A stretch of 40,041 nt of DNA from Arachnopeziza araneosa. Lineage: Eukaryota > Ascomycota > Leotiomycetes > Helotiales > Arachnopezizaceae. Positions within the stretch are counted from its first letter, which is position 1, and each line of letters begins with the position of its first letter. This document shows positions 10,301 through 20,230 of the stretch, piece by piece. The stretch lies in contig QYAI01000205.1 in NCBI GenBank assembly GCA_003988855.1, positions 1 to 40,041 on the forward strand, read 5' to 3'. A program made the translations under genes and the position numbers. The notes below the pieces were generated by a model, which did no database searches, was not told the origin of the DNA, and saw only the letters and a program-made list of their open reading frames with translations.

Positions 10301-10502
10301 CTTTTGCAGCTTGTTTGCCGCAAAATTGTATCTTTTTATATCCAATCTTGTTTTTGGCAGCCCCTGTGATGAAGTCATTAAGAGTGACCTCTTCATCATC
10401 CTTTCCCCAAGTATGAGACAATATGGCATATTGTGGAATGTCTTCAATATAGTCCTTAGTAAAGCTGAGCTCGCCTGACGTTTGGAGTTCTAGCAGACGC
10501 AT
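7374..10502 (-). CDS. HET-NB-ARC-TPR protein (fungal NLR-like), with a one-base frameshift
   Basis: Large signal-transducing NTPase with an N-terminal HET (heterokaryon incompatibility) domain, a central NB-ARC domain and C-terminal tetratricopeptide repeats, a known fungal self/non-self receptor layout. The start at 10502 gives the usual HET opening (YAILSHTWG; then YFWVDTCCINKS). NB-ARC shows P-loop GLGGQGKS (about residue 317), Walker B WLLILDNADD, an arginine sensor VIITSR and MHPLTHAWA, matching the MHD position. Introns are 9396-9448 (53 nt, certain: it restores LWGVFWVNVDN) and probably 9714-9757 (44 nt, GTAGGT...CACAG), which removes the TAA at 9729-9731 and joins RLT to AIRAGW. At about 8404 the frame shifts by one base (SLGT, then NTHMWRTQERHLLPHL), best explained by one missing base. 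That gives about 1010 residues if intact. It could be a young pseudogene or an assembly error. An NACHT relic lies upstream on the same strand. Confidence 0.85.
7479..8105 (-). repeat. 126-bp TPR-coding tandem repeats (5 units plus part of a sixth)
   Basis: Five tandem units of 42 codons (one unit has 41, lacking one threonine codon) encode TPR blocks of the type ILEHVVKIEATTLAEDHP / YRTNGQVKEAIA. The two rightmost units are almost identical at the DNA level, and all share long identical stretches. A sixth partial unit follows at about 7380-7478. This degree of identity is typical of repeat arrays that are shuffled or homogenised by recombination. Confidence 0.9.
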
Positions 10503-11199
10503 TTTTATGCGAAAAATGGGTCATCAACTCCTCAACTGGGGCTTTGGCGCACGTTCAAACAAATGTAGAGAGGAAAGACGAGGTAGAGATGAAAAATGAA
10601 AATATTCTTCCTCATCCATAAGGTGGGTGTTCAGCTGGATGAGGCTGGCGCCTATCTCCGCTAACCTACGTGTCATATTACTAAGCAATGCATAACTCAG
10701 TTGGACATTCCTACGTGATCATGGAAATATGTTCTACGCCTGACTTCGTTCAGCTAGATATCCCTCAAGGATCCTCAACCAAGATTGTATCTTTTACCCA
10801 AAGGCGATTCTATGGTCCGCGCACACATATTCCAGGACCAGGCTCGAGGCTTTTAGACAACCAAAAAGTGAACGAAGATCAGAGAACTCAGAAATTGGTG
10901 CTTGTCCAGTTCTCCATCCTTCTGCTGGCTTCATATCGCTTTAGTCACCAGAAAACAGTCCCCTTTTCGAAATACGGTGTACCTTGAGATCGCTGAAGGC
11001 ATGTACTGATTTGAATATATTTGGTATACGATTTCTGAATTTGTTAATTATCATTTGTCAATTTTTTAGCCCGGTGGAGGGCTGTTCCGTGCATTGTGCT
11101 CCCTTTTTCTAAGCAAAGGTTGTCGATATTTACGACTCGATGTTCCTCCAAGCGGTGACTAAGATAGCTTGATGGATACAAAGCTCTGATAAAAGCAGA
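10503..11199. other. upstream region of the HET gene, no gene recognised
   Basis: Contains the promoter of the HET-NB-ARC-TPR gene (minus strand). An open frame at 10688-10987 has no family resemblance. I looked for WD40 repeats belonging to the NACHT relic to the right and saw none. Confidence 0.35.
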
Positions 11200-11700
11200 T
11201 GTGTCACGCATTTCGCGTTTAGGAAGCTCTTCAGAGCTGTCCCAATTTGTGTACAAGAGTGTCTTAATGTAGAAGAGCACCTTGGACCCAGTAACGACAA
11301 GCATATTGGAACTCTGCTGGTAGGTAGAAATCGATATCCTGACTATTGATCTCGCTTCGCAGCGTTCCAGGTCTCTCAATAGTACAGATATCTTTCTTAA
11401 GAGACCCAGACGTGGCCATTAAGTTAAGTGGAAGCACTTGCTAGCTATCTTCTTTTGTGTGTCTGCTTCATCTACCCAGAAGAGGCTTTTGTCTTTTTTC
11501 AAGGGATCGAGGAGGCAGTCTCGAATAGAAAGGTGAAATAGCCTTATAGGTTGGACATATTTAGTAGGAACGCTAAGACCTGAGTGATTAAGTCTAGTCT
11601 GCAAGTGATATGACCCTTGGCAATAGTAGAGAGACGTAAAAGCAAAACAATAGAGAGCGGGTTGGCAAGGACCACGACTGTACCGACAATCTCTCGTCAT
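11200..11700 (-). pseudogene. relic of a NACHT-type STAND protein (HET-E-like), post-NACHT region
   Basis: Minus-strand fragments match the region that follows the NACHT domain in fungal NACHT-WD40 proteins. In order: EIVGTVVVLANPLSIVLL (about 11640-11695), SVPTKYVQPIRLFHLSIRD then LFWVDEADTQKKIASKC (about 11425-11570), and LMATSGSLKKDIC with LPAEFQYACRYWVQ (about 11270-11425). Each block is in a different frame, so at least two frameshifts separate them, and a stop follows. The NACHT P-loop and the WD40 repeats are absent from the surrounding DNA, so this is a degraded remnant. It has the same orientation as the HET-NB-ARC-TPR gene, about 0.7 kb upstream of it. Confidence 0.75.
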
Positions 11701-12586
11701 GCTTGAGTCATCTTTCCGGATGCTGTTAATTGAAGGATATTGCTTACTACCCCTCCTTAGACTCAGATATTTAGAGGAAATCCATCTTGTTCATATGTGA
11801 GTTGGATCTCTTTCTAACCAATTATTGTGCTTTAATCCAGGTGGCTTCACAACCTTGTCGTCAGAGAAATTTCCGTGGGGCGACGTTTCTTCCAATCTTC
11901 ACAATCCCACAGTTCTCAAAATCTCGCAGTGGCCTTACTTTCCTAATGATTTTGGTCAGTAAAATGCTTAGAGTGCTGCGCTGAATAGTGACAGTCCTTC
12001 TACGCCTAAAGAAAACGTCAAGTGCAAGAAAATACTCTTTCGAGTCAAGATATGTTGCCTTCTCTGGAAATCCCCAACTTGCATCCCATCTCTTGCGACG
12101 ACTCGTCTGTCTCAACGCTGGCCATGAGATGCCAAGCCAAGCAAAAATCTGCAGAAGGTAGCTGCAGCTTGTAAGCTTAGAAATATCAGCAGGCCAGATT
12201 GTTGAACCTGCAGATGATCCAAGCTCATCTGATTTCTCTACCTAGGAATATTTTCTTTGAAGATTTTTTGGTGCCTCTTCTGTTTTAAATGAAAGAAAGA
12301 CAGCAGCAGAACAATGAGCTAGATTTGGCACCATCTCTACCTGATTTTTCTAGCGGCTAACGTTTCTCGGTATCGTTCCTTCGGGGATCTATCAAATCAA
12401 GGATGTAAGATTACTCCGATTTTCATTTGGGCTTCATCGAGGCCATACTGAAATTATAGCCTAAGAGGTATTCAACTTAAACACAGATCTACATTTTGAG
12501 ATCTACATTTTGAGATCTAGCCAAGGCACAATATTTCAGATAGCCCAATTAGACAATCTCGATTCTAACCATCTTCCATTGAATCG
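11701..12586. other. no recognisable gene
   Basis: Only short frames; a minus-strand frame at 11861-12115 (SRRKRWDASWGFPEKATYL) looks coding-like in composition but I do not recognise it, and it could be further debris of the NACHT gene. A small tandem repeat lies at 12485-12519. The 3' flank of the GST gene is at the right end. Confidence 0.35.
12485..12519. repeat. 14-bp tandem repeat, 2.5 copies
   Basis: AGATCTACATTTTG is repeated twice in tandem (12485-12498 and 12499-12512), followed by a half copy AGATCTA. Its position just beyond the GST stop codon suggests it is a simple replication-slippage product. Confidence 0.85.
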
Positions 12587-13357
12587 CTACCAGGCAGAAT
12601 ACGGCTCAAGCTTCTTCATCAACTTAGTAAAGGTGTCATCCCCGTACAAATTCATAAGTTTAGCAGCCTTCTCCTCGGACGCAGCCTCAATCCATTTGAC
12701 ATGAGCGGCATCGTAGAAGTCAAGAAAAGTCGCTGCAAGAATTAGCCAAGAACCACAACTCAGAAGAAACTCACGTTCACCCTTGCCATCCTCCTTGCTC
12801 ATCCTCTCTCTCAATCCCGCCCACTGAATCCTCAAATCCTCGAGAACCTTCTCTTCACCACCTCCCCTCACCTCCAACATATCTTTTAAATCTACCCTCA
12901 GCCGTGCCTCTCTCGTCTTCTTATAGTAATCTGCAGATCCATCATCCTTATCCAATGCATTAGACCACACGTCATATATGATCCATCTTCCAATGGGCCT
13001 CCCCAGATCTTTAGCCTCATTTTCATCATACGCATCTGTCTCATCGATGAGTTTGACTTCCTTATACCCATCTTTCTCAGGGAATCGTTCATTCAGAAGT
13101 CTGGCAATATGAGAGGAATCATTGAGAGCTTTGTATGGCTCTTGAAGAATCTCGATGATCGGAACCGTGGCTCCGAGATTTGTCATGTCCCCAAATAATT
13201 CCTCGCATTTTGGTTTGATGGCTGGGTACCCAATTGGAACTGTTTCATAAGGGATACCTTTGTAGTTGAGTGTGTAGCGAGTTATCCAGCAAAATGGGGA
13301 TCCTGGCTTGGGGCCCGAGAGATCGTAGAAACGAATAAGGGGTTGTGCCTTGGACAT
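12587..13357 (-). CDS. glutathione S-transferase family protein
   Basis: Thioredoxin-fold N-terminal GST domain followed by a helical C-terminal domain. The N-terminus reads IRFYDLSGPKPGSPFCWITRY, then YKGIPYETVPIGYPAIKP and the cis-proline segment GATVPIIEI, close in style to fungal GSTs related to the LigE/etherase group. An intron at 12733-12774 (42 nt, GTGAGT...TTGCAG, branch GCTAAT) is divisible by three and free of stops, so it is easily missed. Removing it turns a hydrophobic insert into GEPTFLDFYDAAHVKW, a normal helix of the C-terminal domain. The spliced protein is 242 residues: complement(join(12587..12732, 12775..13357)). It is divergent from the ureG-type gene, 263 bp apart. Substrate unknown. 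Confidence 0.85.
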   Translation of the reverse strand: MSKAQPLIRFYDLSGPKPGSPFCWITRYTLNYKGIPYETVPIGYPAIKPKCEELFGDMTNLGATVPIIEILQEPYKALNDSSHIARLLNERFPEKDGYKEVKLIDETDAYDENEAKDLGRPIGRWIIYDVWSNALDKDDGSADYYKKTREARLRVDLKDMLEVRGGGEEKVLEDLRIQWAGLRERMSKEDGKGEREFLLSCGSWLILAATFLDFYDAAHVKWIEAASEEKAAKLMNLYGDDTFTKLMKKLEPYSAW

Positions 13358-13620
13358 ATTGAGCTGACTTTTGTCTTTACGAAGGAGGAACTGAAAAGGT
13401 AAAAAGCTGATCAGCTTTACCTTCCTGGTTAAGATATTAATAGTCGTTGCTTGAACGAGGGGTGCACGGGTTTCACGCCAATGGAAACCCTGTTGCCCTG
13501 GTTGGTAATATTTTAACCATCACAGCAAACGACATCCTACAACCTTTCCAACAAAGTCAAGCAACGGCATAGACATCGAATATCACGCTAAATTGATTCT
13601 TCTTGGGTATACTCTTCGTC
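13358..13620. promoter_or_regulatory. shared divergent promoter region of GST and UreG genes
   Basis: 263 bp separate the GST start codon (minus) from the UreG start codon (plus), so both promoters must lie here. I see no binding site I can name. Confidence 0.4.
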
Positions 13621-14623
13621 ATGGCTCACACTCATACTCATGATGGAATCAACTTCCACGCGTCTCATGCTCACAGTGCCCCAGCGCCAGCAGCCGATCA
13701 CGGACATACTCATGAGATTCTTGATGGACCTGGAAGTTATATGGGACGAGAGATGCCAATTATTGAAGGGCGAGATTGGTCTGAACGTGCCTTTACTGTA
13801 GGCATTGGAGGGTACGTTTCTTCTCTTATCTGGGAATCCCAATCTACTCAAGAACCTCAGGGGCCAGAGAAGCTTGATGGAGGGGTTGGTGGGATAATCA
13901 CGTGTTCCAACGTCAACAGCAATAATCTCACTCAACCTGTTCTCATAATCAAGAGCGCCTAGTCTAAAACAATGCTGACCATTATCCAGTCCAGTTGGCT
14001 CAGGCAAAACAGCTTTGATGCTTGCTCTTTGCCTTGCCTTGCGAGAAAAGTACAATATCGCCGCTGTAACCAACGATATCTTTACTCGTGAAGACGCCGA
14101 ATTCCTCACCAGACACAAAGCACTCCCTGCCTCCCGCATTCGCGCCATTGAAACCGGCGGTTGTCCCCACGCTGCAGTTCGTGAAGATATTTCTGCCAAT
14201 CTCGCTGCACTCGAAGACCTGCACCGCGAATTCAACACCGACCTACTCCTGATCGAATCCGGAGGCGACAATCTAGCCGCAAACTACTCCCGTGAACTTG
14301 CAGACTACATTATCTATGTCATTGATGTCAGTGGTGGTGATAAGATACCTCGTAAAGGCGGACCTGGGATTACCCAGAGCGATTTATTGATCGTTAATAA
14401 GACTGATCTAGCAGAGGCCGTTGGAGCAGATTTGGAAGTCATGGATCGTGATGCACGGAAGATGCGGGAGGGCGGTCCAACAGTCTTTGCACAAGTCAAG
14501 AAAGGCAAAGGTATGGATCATATTGTTGGCCTGATATTGAGTGCTTGGAGGGGAAGTGGTGCTGAAGCTGTGAGTAAGGAAAGAGGGGGTCCGAAAGCTA
14601 CTCCAGGATTGAATGCGTTGTAA
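13621..14623 (+). CDS. ureG: urease accessory GTPase UreG
   Basis: SIMIBI-class GTPase that drives nickel insertion into urease together with UreD and UreF. The N-terminus is histidine-rich (MAHTHTHDGINFHASHAH), a metal-binding tail seen in eukaryotic UreG. The P-loop is GPVGSGKT (residues 64-71). The metal-site motif TGGCPH follows IRAIE, then ESGGDNLAA and the guanine-specificity motif NKTD. Start: ATG at 13621, in good position before the His-rich tail. One intron, 13812-13989 (178 nt, GTACGT...ATCCAG, branch GCTGAC), splits the glycine just before the P-loop. It is the longest intron in the window. Join(13621..13811, 13990..14623) gives 274 residues, normal for plant and fungal UreG. Confidence 0.95.
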
Positions 14624-15567
14624 TTCTACCTAGTAACCAGCGGGCAAGCCAGATAGTTCTGTGGTTTCAGCAGTGGCTTAGAAGTATGGTTAAAACGTAA
14701 TTATACTGGTTAATTTGGGTAGTGCTGTATGGTTTAATTCTTCTCCCACACTGGTTTCTGTAACCTCTCTTCTCTACATTACTTTATACTTCTCCTTTAC
14801 CGTTTTTCAACTTCCACGCCCTACTCAGCACCTTCACTTGATTTTCTCATTGTTTCATTCACGCACCCCTCTCCCAGGTCATCGCAAGTGATCTCTAAAG
14901 ACCCAAGAATCGAACCCGCCTCTAGTTGTCTTGAGAATATTTCGACATTTCACCAGCGGAGGATTCAAACGGAGAGACATGAAGGAAACCCTTCATCTAA
15001 CGGCGAGACTAACGAGTCTGGTCCTCGATTGTATGCAGTTGAGATGCGAGAAAGTTATATTTGATGGAGGAAAAGGCAGAGGTTTGAGACAGAAGGGAAA
15101 GTATGAGAGGAAATAATGGGCGAGAGAGACGTTTGTTGGCGTTCTAGGTTTAGACGGTGAGTGTGTGAGTATACCCTCATTTGACTTAGATTCATGTCTA
15201 CGTGTGGATATTTGATTTGAGTTGGTAAAATCATCCATGCGAAGAAAATCGTTTTTCATTGAACTAACAGACCAAATATCCAAATCGAAAAAAATCTCAA
15301 TACACGAAAACGACAGTGAATTTTTGCTTGAGTGGCCAACCAATTTGCCCGCGATTCAAGCTTTCTCGTCACTCAAATCCTTAAACCACTCAAAAATTTC
15401 GCAACAAGAAAATAAGTTTGGCCGTTTGAATTTCTTTGTCAGTGAAAGCCACCTACATTCGAATTTCATCATCCTCCTATCCCCCCTACTTGAAAATCAT
15501 GGTAAGCTTCGAGGAGAAATCTGACAATCTTTGGCTTTTAGGCTCCGTTGGTCACAAATCACTGATT
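14624..15567. other. gap between UreG and DUF899 genes, no gene recognised
   Basis: The two flanking genes converge here, so the stretch should hold two 3'UTRs. Frames at 14931-15116, 14993-15343 and 15222-15524 overlap on both strands without family resemblance. A tRNA T-arm-like string near 14906 does not fold into a tRNA (see rejected items). Confidence 0.4.
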
Positions 15568-16310
15568 CTAGGCTTTCTCCTTCTCAAAATCATACTCATC
15601 ATGAAGTTTGATATCATCCATATTCGGATCATCTTGTCGGCCAAGAGGGGTCAAATCCAACAACGCATTCATAGACATCAATCCATCGAGCCCCCTAGCA
15701 TAAGCCGAATAGCTATGATAAATCCCGCCGTCATCTTTGTAGAAAACACTCATCCCAGGCTGCTCACCCTTGGAATCCGGGGCGTCCTTGAAGTTATACT
15801 CAGGAGGCGCAACATCCTTATCCAAAGTAGCATGAAAATCATAATTGAAGTCCGAGCCGTACGATGAATACCATGGGAGTGTCCAACCCATGCGTTTCTT
15901 GAACTTCTCGATATTGGCAAGAGGTGCTCGGGATACAAGCACGAGTCCGGTGTTCTTGGCACGTAGGTGCCGGAGTTCAGAGGGGAGATTATCAGCCATG
16001 TAGCTGCAGCCTTCACAGCCTGCCTCAGCGTCAGGGGCGAGCATGAAGTGGTAGAGGAGAAGCTGTTTGCCGCCGGCGAAGAGGTCGGAGAGAGTTACTT
16101 TTCCAGATGGCCCTTCGAAGGTGTAGGTCTTGTCCAGCTTGACCATCGGGAGGTCTTGGCGCTCTTTGCTAAGGGCATCGAGGGCTCGGGTGGTGGCTTT
16201 CTCTTTGACAAGGAAGTCTTTGCGGGCGGTAAGCCATTCTTCACGGGAAACGACCTCGAGGATGATTAGCTTGCGTCTCTGAAGGAGAAGTGTCGTACTT
16301 TGCCTGGCAT
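15568..16310 (-). CDS. DUF899 family thioredoxin-like protein
   Basis: DUF899 proteins are thioredoxin-fold proteins of unknown function. The conserved opening VVSREEWLTARKDFLVKEKA is followed by LDKTYTFEG, the cysteine-containing segment GCEGCSYMADNL, GWTLPWYSSYGSDFNYDF, GMSVFYKD and the C-terminal DPNMDDIKLHDEY. The conserved frame extends upstream of the first in-frame ATG (16146) and has no in-frame start. A 44-nt intron (16255-16298, GTACGA...CTCGAG, branch GCTAATC) links it to a four-codon first exon, ATG CCA GGC AAA at 16299-16310, giving MPGKVVSREEW. Complement(join(15568..16254, 16299..16310)) gives 232 residues, as expected for the family. The GAG acceptor is unusual. If this intron is not used, the protein starts at 16146 and lacks the conserved start. 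Confidence 0.8.
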
Positions 16311-17121
16311 ATTGGATTTTTGGTGGCTCGTTTGGATTGAAGTAATTGAAGTCTTTGGTGATGGGTGGAGAGGTAAACTTGAGTTCAATTGATCGTTCTA
16401 AAGTCTTGAAGGTAGATTTATAGACTGATTGGAGCTCAATTGGTTTGTTGAGGTCTGGGAATGAAGCTGGTGTTGGCAGGACTCAATTCGGGGAGAGGAG
16501 AGGGCTATTTATCTTCAACTGTCCCTCCGTCCAGAAGTCTAGCTCTGTTGGAGTGGACGAATTGTTCCTCCAGCTGACGCGGGATAACGCGATCATCTGC
16601 ACTTCCATCAATTTTCGCGTCACTTTTTCATCGCGGTATCATGTGCGCTTGCTGCATCTTTGATATTGGCCGCCGAGATTGATTGGTCGACACTGCAGCC
16701 ACAGCGACCGGCCTGAGTTGCTGCCTTGAGATGGCTTCATTTTACTGCCACCACCCTCTGACAAACAATTTCTGCCAATTATCTGAGGCCAGCAGCCTAA
16801 TTGTGGCTTTTCCAGATGCAGAGTGAAACGGAAAGAGTTGTCCCGTCAACACAAGTGTGACTGACCGATGATGCGCGAAGGATAGCCATAGCGAAAGCAC
16901 GAAGCCCTAAAGGAAGAGAGAACCATGTCTAGGAAAGTCAGGATCTTGGAAGTATCCAATTGTTTTCTCAAGAACTTCTATCCCTTTTGGGGGACGAGCC
17001 TTTGCTCTGAATTGGGAGTAGCCACCGTAAGCAATTCGGGCACAAGTACAAGTCATCCATCCGATCTGTGACTCTTCATTCCCCTCCCATAACCCTAGCA
17101 AATCTGCATCTTCATGTCTTG
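16311..17121. other. upstream region of the DUF899 gene, no gene recognised
   Basis: The minus-strand frame of DUF899 stays open to about 16490 without a start codon; this is likely 5'UTR. The rest (16490-17121) shows only short frames. Confidence 0.35.
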
Positions 17122-17614
17122 CTCTTCTTCAATCTTAACTTGGCTGCACTGTGTGGGTTTTCTCGATTTACTCAAGGTCTTTTTTCATATCGCGCTCTGC
17201 CACTGAGGTTGCATCGTCTGAATATCGCTTGCAGAAACGGCGTACTTCTTGGACATTCTGGGGAATGATAAACAGACCTTTGTCACGTTGGCTGTATCGT
17301 ACAGTCGGATGGTGTTTCGATAACTCCGCATGATCAAGGGGAGCCACTGGGAGAGGGAACTGCTGTGGTTGAGTACAGGGCGCAGGATCTGGCTGCTGGA
17401 CGGGCGGAGGAAGCACTTGAGTAGGATCTCGTTACTAAACGCTCGAAGGAAGAAGCCGGGTCACTGAAGTCACCACTCGGGCAGGTTGAGCAGGTGGATA
17501 GAGGATTTAAGAAAGATCTGGTGGAGCCACAGGTTGAAAGATAGGAGCCACTGGTTGAAAGAAAAACTATTTGGAATGTATTGCCACCTACCTCTACATC
17601 TGTTGTTCCCTTAA
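17122..17614 (+). other. coding-like stretch with two TAG codons, unrecognised
   Basis: Plus-strand sequence with coding-like composition. A frame to 17333 ends RPLSRWLYRTVGWCFDNSA. The first ATG at 17122 could be joined to it in frame by a GT-AG segment (GTCTTT...TTGCAG, about 58 nt), but the donor is weak. A second frame from 17332 is acidic and glutamine-rich and holds two in-frame TAG codons (17422-17424 and 17542-17544). It includes a 21-bp imperfect duplication (17523-17543 and 17544-17564, EPQVER/EPLVER). It may be the remains of a small gene downstream of the D-lactate dehydrogenase, or chance. I do not recognise the protein. Confidence 0.2.
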
Positions 17615-19552
17615 TCAAACTCTATTATCGAAGATCTTGCCAGGATTCATAATCCACCTCGGATCTAACGACTGTTTGATCGCTCTCATAACATCCAGAG
17701 TCGCAGGTCCAAGTTCTTGTTGCAGAGAACCCTTCTTCGAAAGACCAACCGAATGCTCACCGGTACAAGTCCCCTCCATTTCCAATGCCTTGTCAATCAT
17801 CTCATGTATGACTTTAGTCACCATGGCGGTTTGTGCGGGATCCGACTTATTGTAGAAGATAGCTTGGTGGAAGTTACCATCGCCGAGGTGACCGACTATA
17901 CTGCTGAAAATCCCTCTTCCTTTCATGTTCTTTTTCGAAAAATCTTCGCATAATTAGAATGGAGGATGTAGAAAGACACGAAACTTACCGATAATCTCAG
18001 CCAGCCTTGAAAGAGGAACGGCTACATCAGTCGACCAGAGGTCCGTCCCCTCAGGTTTCATAGTTATCATACTCCATAAAGCAGTCTTTCTAGCTAACCA
18101 CAAGAGATCTTGCTCCTTCTCATCTTTTGCAAACTCAAACGCGCCACCATTGTGTTGTTTAGAAATTGCTTGGACCTCTTTGATGTTATCTGCAACGCTT
18201 GCTTTTGTACCTGAGAATTTGAAGAAGACAGTTGGAAGTTCTTTCCATTTTCGAGGTGCTGTATATCCACCTCTATTTACAATATCCATTTGCGTATCGT
18301 CCAAGAACTCGAGTGCTGCTACTGGGATTCCCGCTCGCATGACAGCGGAAGCCGTGGCTGCTGCGTCGCGAATTGTTGGGAAACTGCACACAGCAACGCT
18401 GAATACCCTAGGGATGACTGCAAGCTTGAGAGTGATTTCAGTGACCAATCCAAGAGTTCCTTCTGCTCCCACAAATATCCCGTTTAAGTTATATCCAGCT
18501 GCAGATTTGCGAGGGCGATTTCTTGTCTTGATGATTGTTCCATCAGACAGTACAACAGTCAAATTGACAACCCAATCTTTCATCGTTCCGTATCTCACAG
18601 CATTTGTTCCACTGCAATTGGTGCTAACCATACCTCCAAATTTAGCAGTAGGGCTTGGATCCACGGGGAAAAAAAGGCCGCTGCTGTTAATGTCCTTGTT
18701 CAGTTCCATCCAGTTCAGACCAGGTTGGACAACGACATCCATATCTTCCTCATAAAATGCGAGTACCTTATCCACTGGAACCCCCGGGAATCAGCATTTT
18801 TCTTTTGGGCCGTGTATTAAGAGTGAAGAGGGCTGAATACCACCAGATGCGGTCATCCTGAGAGTACATCACTTGAAATACTATATCTCAGGAGCAAAAA
18901 TAACTATAGATTGATAGAGCTTGGGGATCCTCACTATGCCTAAAGTCAATGCTGATGCCTCCATACGGAGCAGCAAAATTTCCCTCTATGCTACTCCCTC
19001 CTGAGTAACCAATCATTGGCACTCGGTACTTGTAGCAAATCTTAGCTACTGCGCTAACTTCTTCTGTGGATTTTGGATACGCCACAGCTATCGGCAGTTT
19101 ATCGATATTTATACAAGCCCATTCTGAATAGCCATGAGCTTTAAGATCATCGTCATCGGTGCTGATAGAGTCTTCGGAGAGTACAGTTTTGATCTCCTCG
19201 ATGGCCTGTCACGTGTTCTTAGAGCATGCTATCGAAGCTAAGAGGCACCTACCTTTAGCATTTGATTTCCAGTGGCATATTTTGGAGAGTGAAAGGAGCC
19301 ATAATGATGGTCCTTGTTTGAAACGAACTCATTGATCCCAAATCCAGCAGCAAACGTACAGAGCGCCAAAACAAGAGAGCCGATGCGATGGTCGAACTTC
19401 GAGGCAAATTTTGCAGTTTCAGGGACAGCTGGCTTGTTCGATGGAGGCAAAGTTCTCGAGCTGTTCCATCGCATACACATAGGTCTGCAGATATTTGACT
19501 TGCTCTTGAATTCCTGCCGCAGAAGGCGTACACAGCTACGCCCAGCTTTCAT
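17615..19552 (-). CDS. DLD1: mitochondrial D-lactate dehydrogenase (cytochrome), FAD-dependent
   Basis: Oxidises D-lactate to pyruvate and passes electrons to cytochrome c in the mitochondrial intermembrane space. The N-terminus is basic and serine/arginine-rich (MKAGRSCVRLLRQEF), followed by a hydrophobic anchor LVLALCTFAAGFGI. The FAD-binding PCMH domain includes YPKSTEEV, PMIGYSGGSSIEGN and GGMVSTNCSGTNAVRYG; the C-terminal domain ends with GHLGDGNFH, TGEHSVGL and DPRWIMNPGKIF. Three introns: 19206-19252 (47 nt), 18775-18934 (160 nt) and 17944-17988 (45 nt, branch TCTAAT). Complement(join(17615..17943, 17989..18774, 18935..19205, 19253..19552)) gives 561 residues, close to yeast Dld1. The 160-nt intron is defined by restoring DFRHMDKVLAF. 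Start: first ATG of the targeting sequence, 19552. Confidence 0.93.
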
Positions 19553-20230
19553 CTTGAATGGCGGGGGATGATTTGGCACTGGATATCGTGCTTGCACATT
19601 CCGAATTCCACCGGAGACGAAAGTGTATGGAACAACCTTAATCTTTTGGGATTTCGATCGAACATGCAATATTCCTCTGAATGGTCTTCACTGCTCCATC
19701 CTCCGCTGCGAAGAATTAGGATGCGCTAGAAGCAGTGTTTCGTGGGGCGGGATGTGGTCTGAGAGCAACGCAGCCCTCAGTCACTATTCAGTATATCTCA
19801 GCATACGCCAGCTGACTGTTGTCTGCGCGCCATTATTCATTCTTCCAACAGTGCTAGGAAGTCATAGTCATAGTTGAGGTTTCTAGTGACTCACGGATAG
19901 ATACCCGCCAGTTGTCGCACTAACTCGTGGCTCACGGTCAAAAATGCTTTTGATTGTCGTTTGTCGAACTTGACATTCAAAACAATTTCGAAGACAAAGT
20001 CTTCAACAATATAACGTAGACAATGACTTAGTACTTTTAAAATATTATATCAATTTGCAGTATATATCGGTATAATGATTCAAAATACAAAATTTTGCTA
20101 CGAATTATTGTATCCCCTGGCCTGAATTCAGCAACAAATGCGCCTTAGAGAGAAGGGGAAAATGTTACTCTTGAAAGTCCTTAATGTGATAAACAGGTTT
20201 CTTAAACAGACAATTCCCTTGAATATCGTT
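19553..20230. other. gap between D-lactate dehydrogenase and SET genes
   Basis: Holds the promoter of the D-lactate dehydrogenase gene and the 3' end of the SET-domain gene, both minus strand. The part at about 19980-20110 is strongly AT-rich. No gene is recognisable. Confidence 0.4.

Noticed and set aside
13588..14271. Minus-strand open frame opposite UreG
   Set aside because: It lies antisense to the confirmed UreG exons and has no family features.
14895..14935. tRNA on the minus strand (GGTTCGATTC-like string)
   Set aside because: The flanking bases do not form a T-stem, and no anticodon or D arm could be found.
12587..16310. Metabolic gene cluster (GST, UreG, DUF899)
   Set aside because: No backbone enzyme, transporter or pathway-specific regulator is present; the genes are unrelated housekeeping types.
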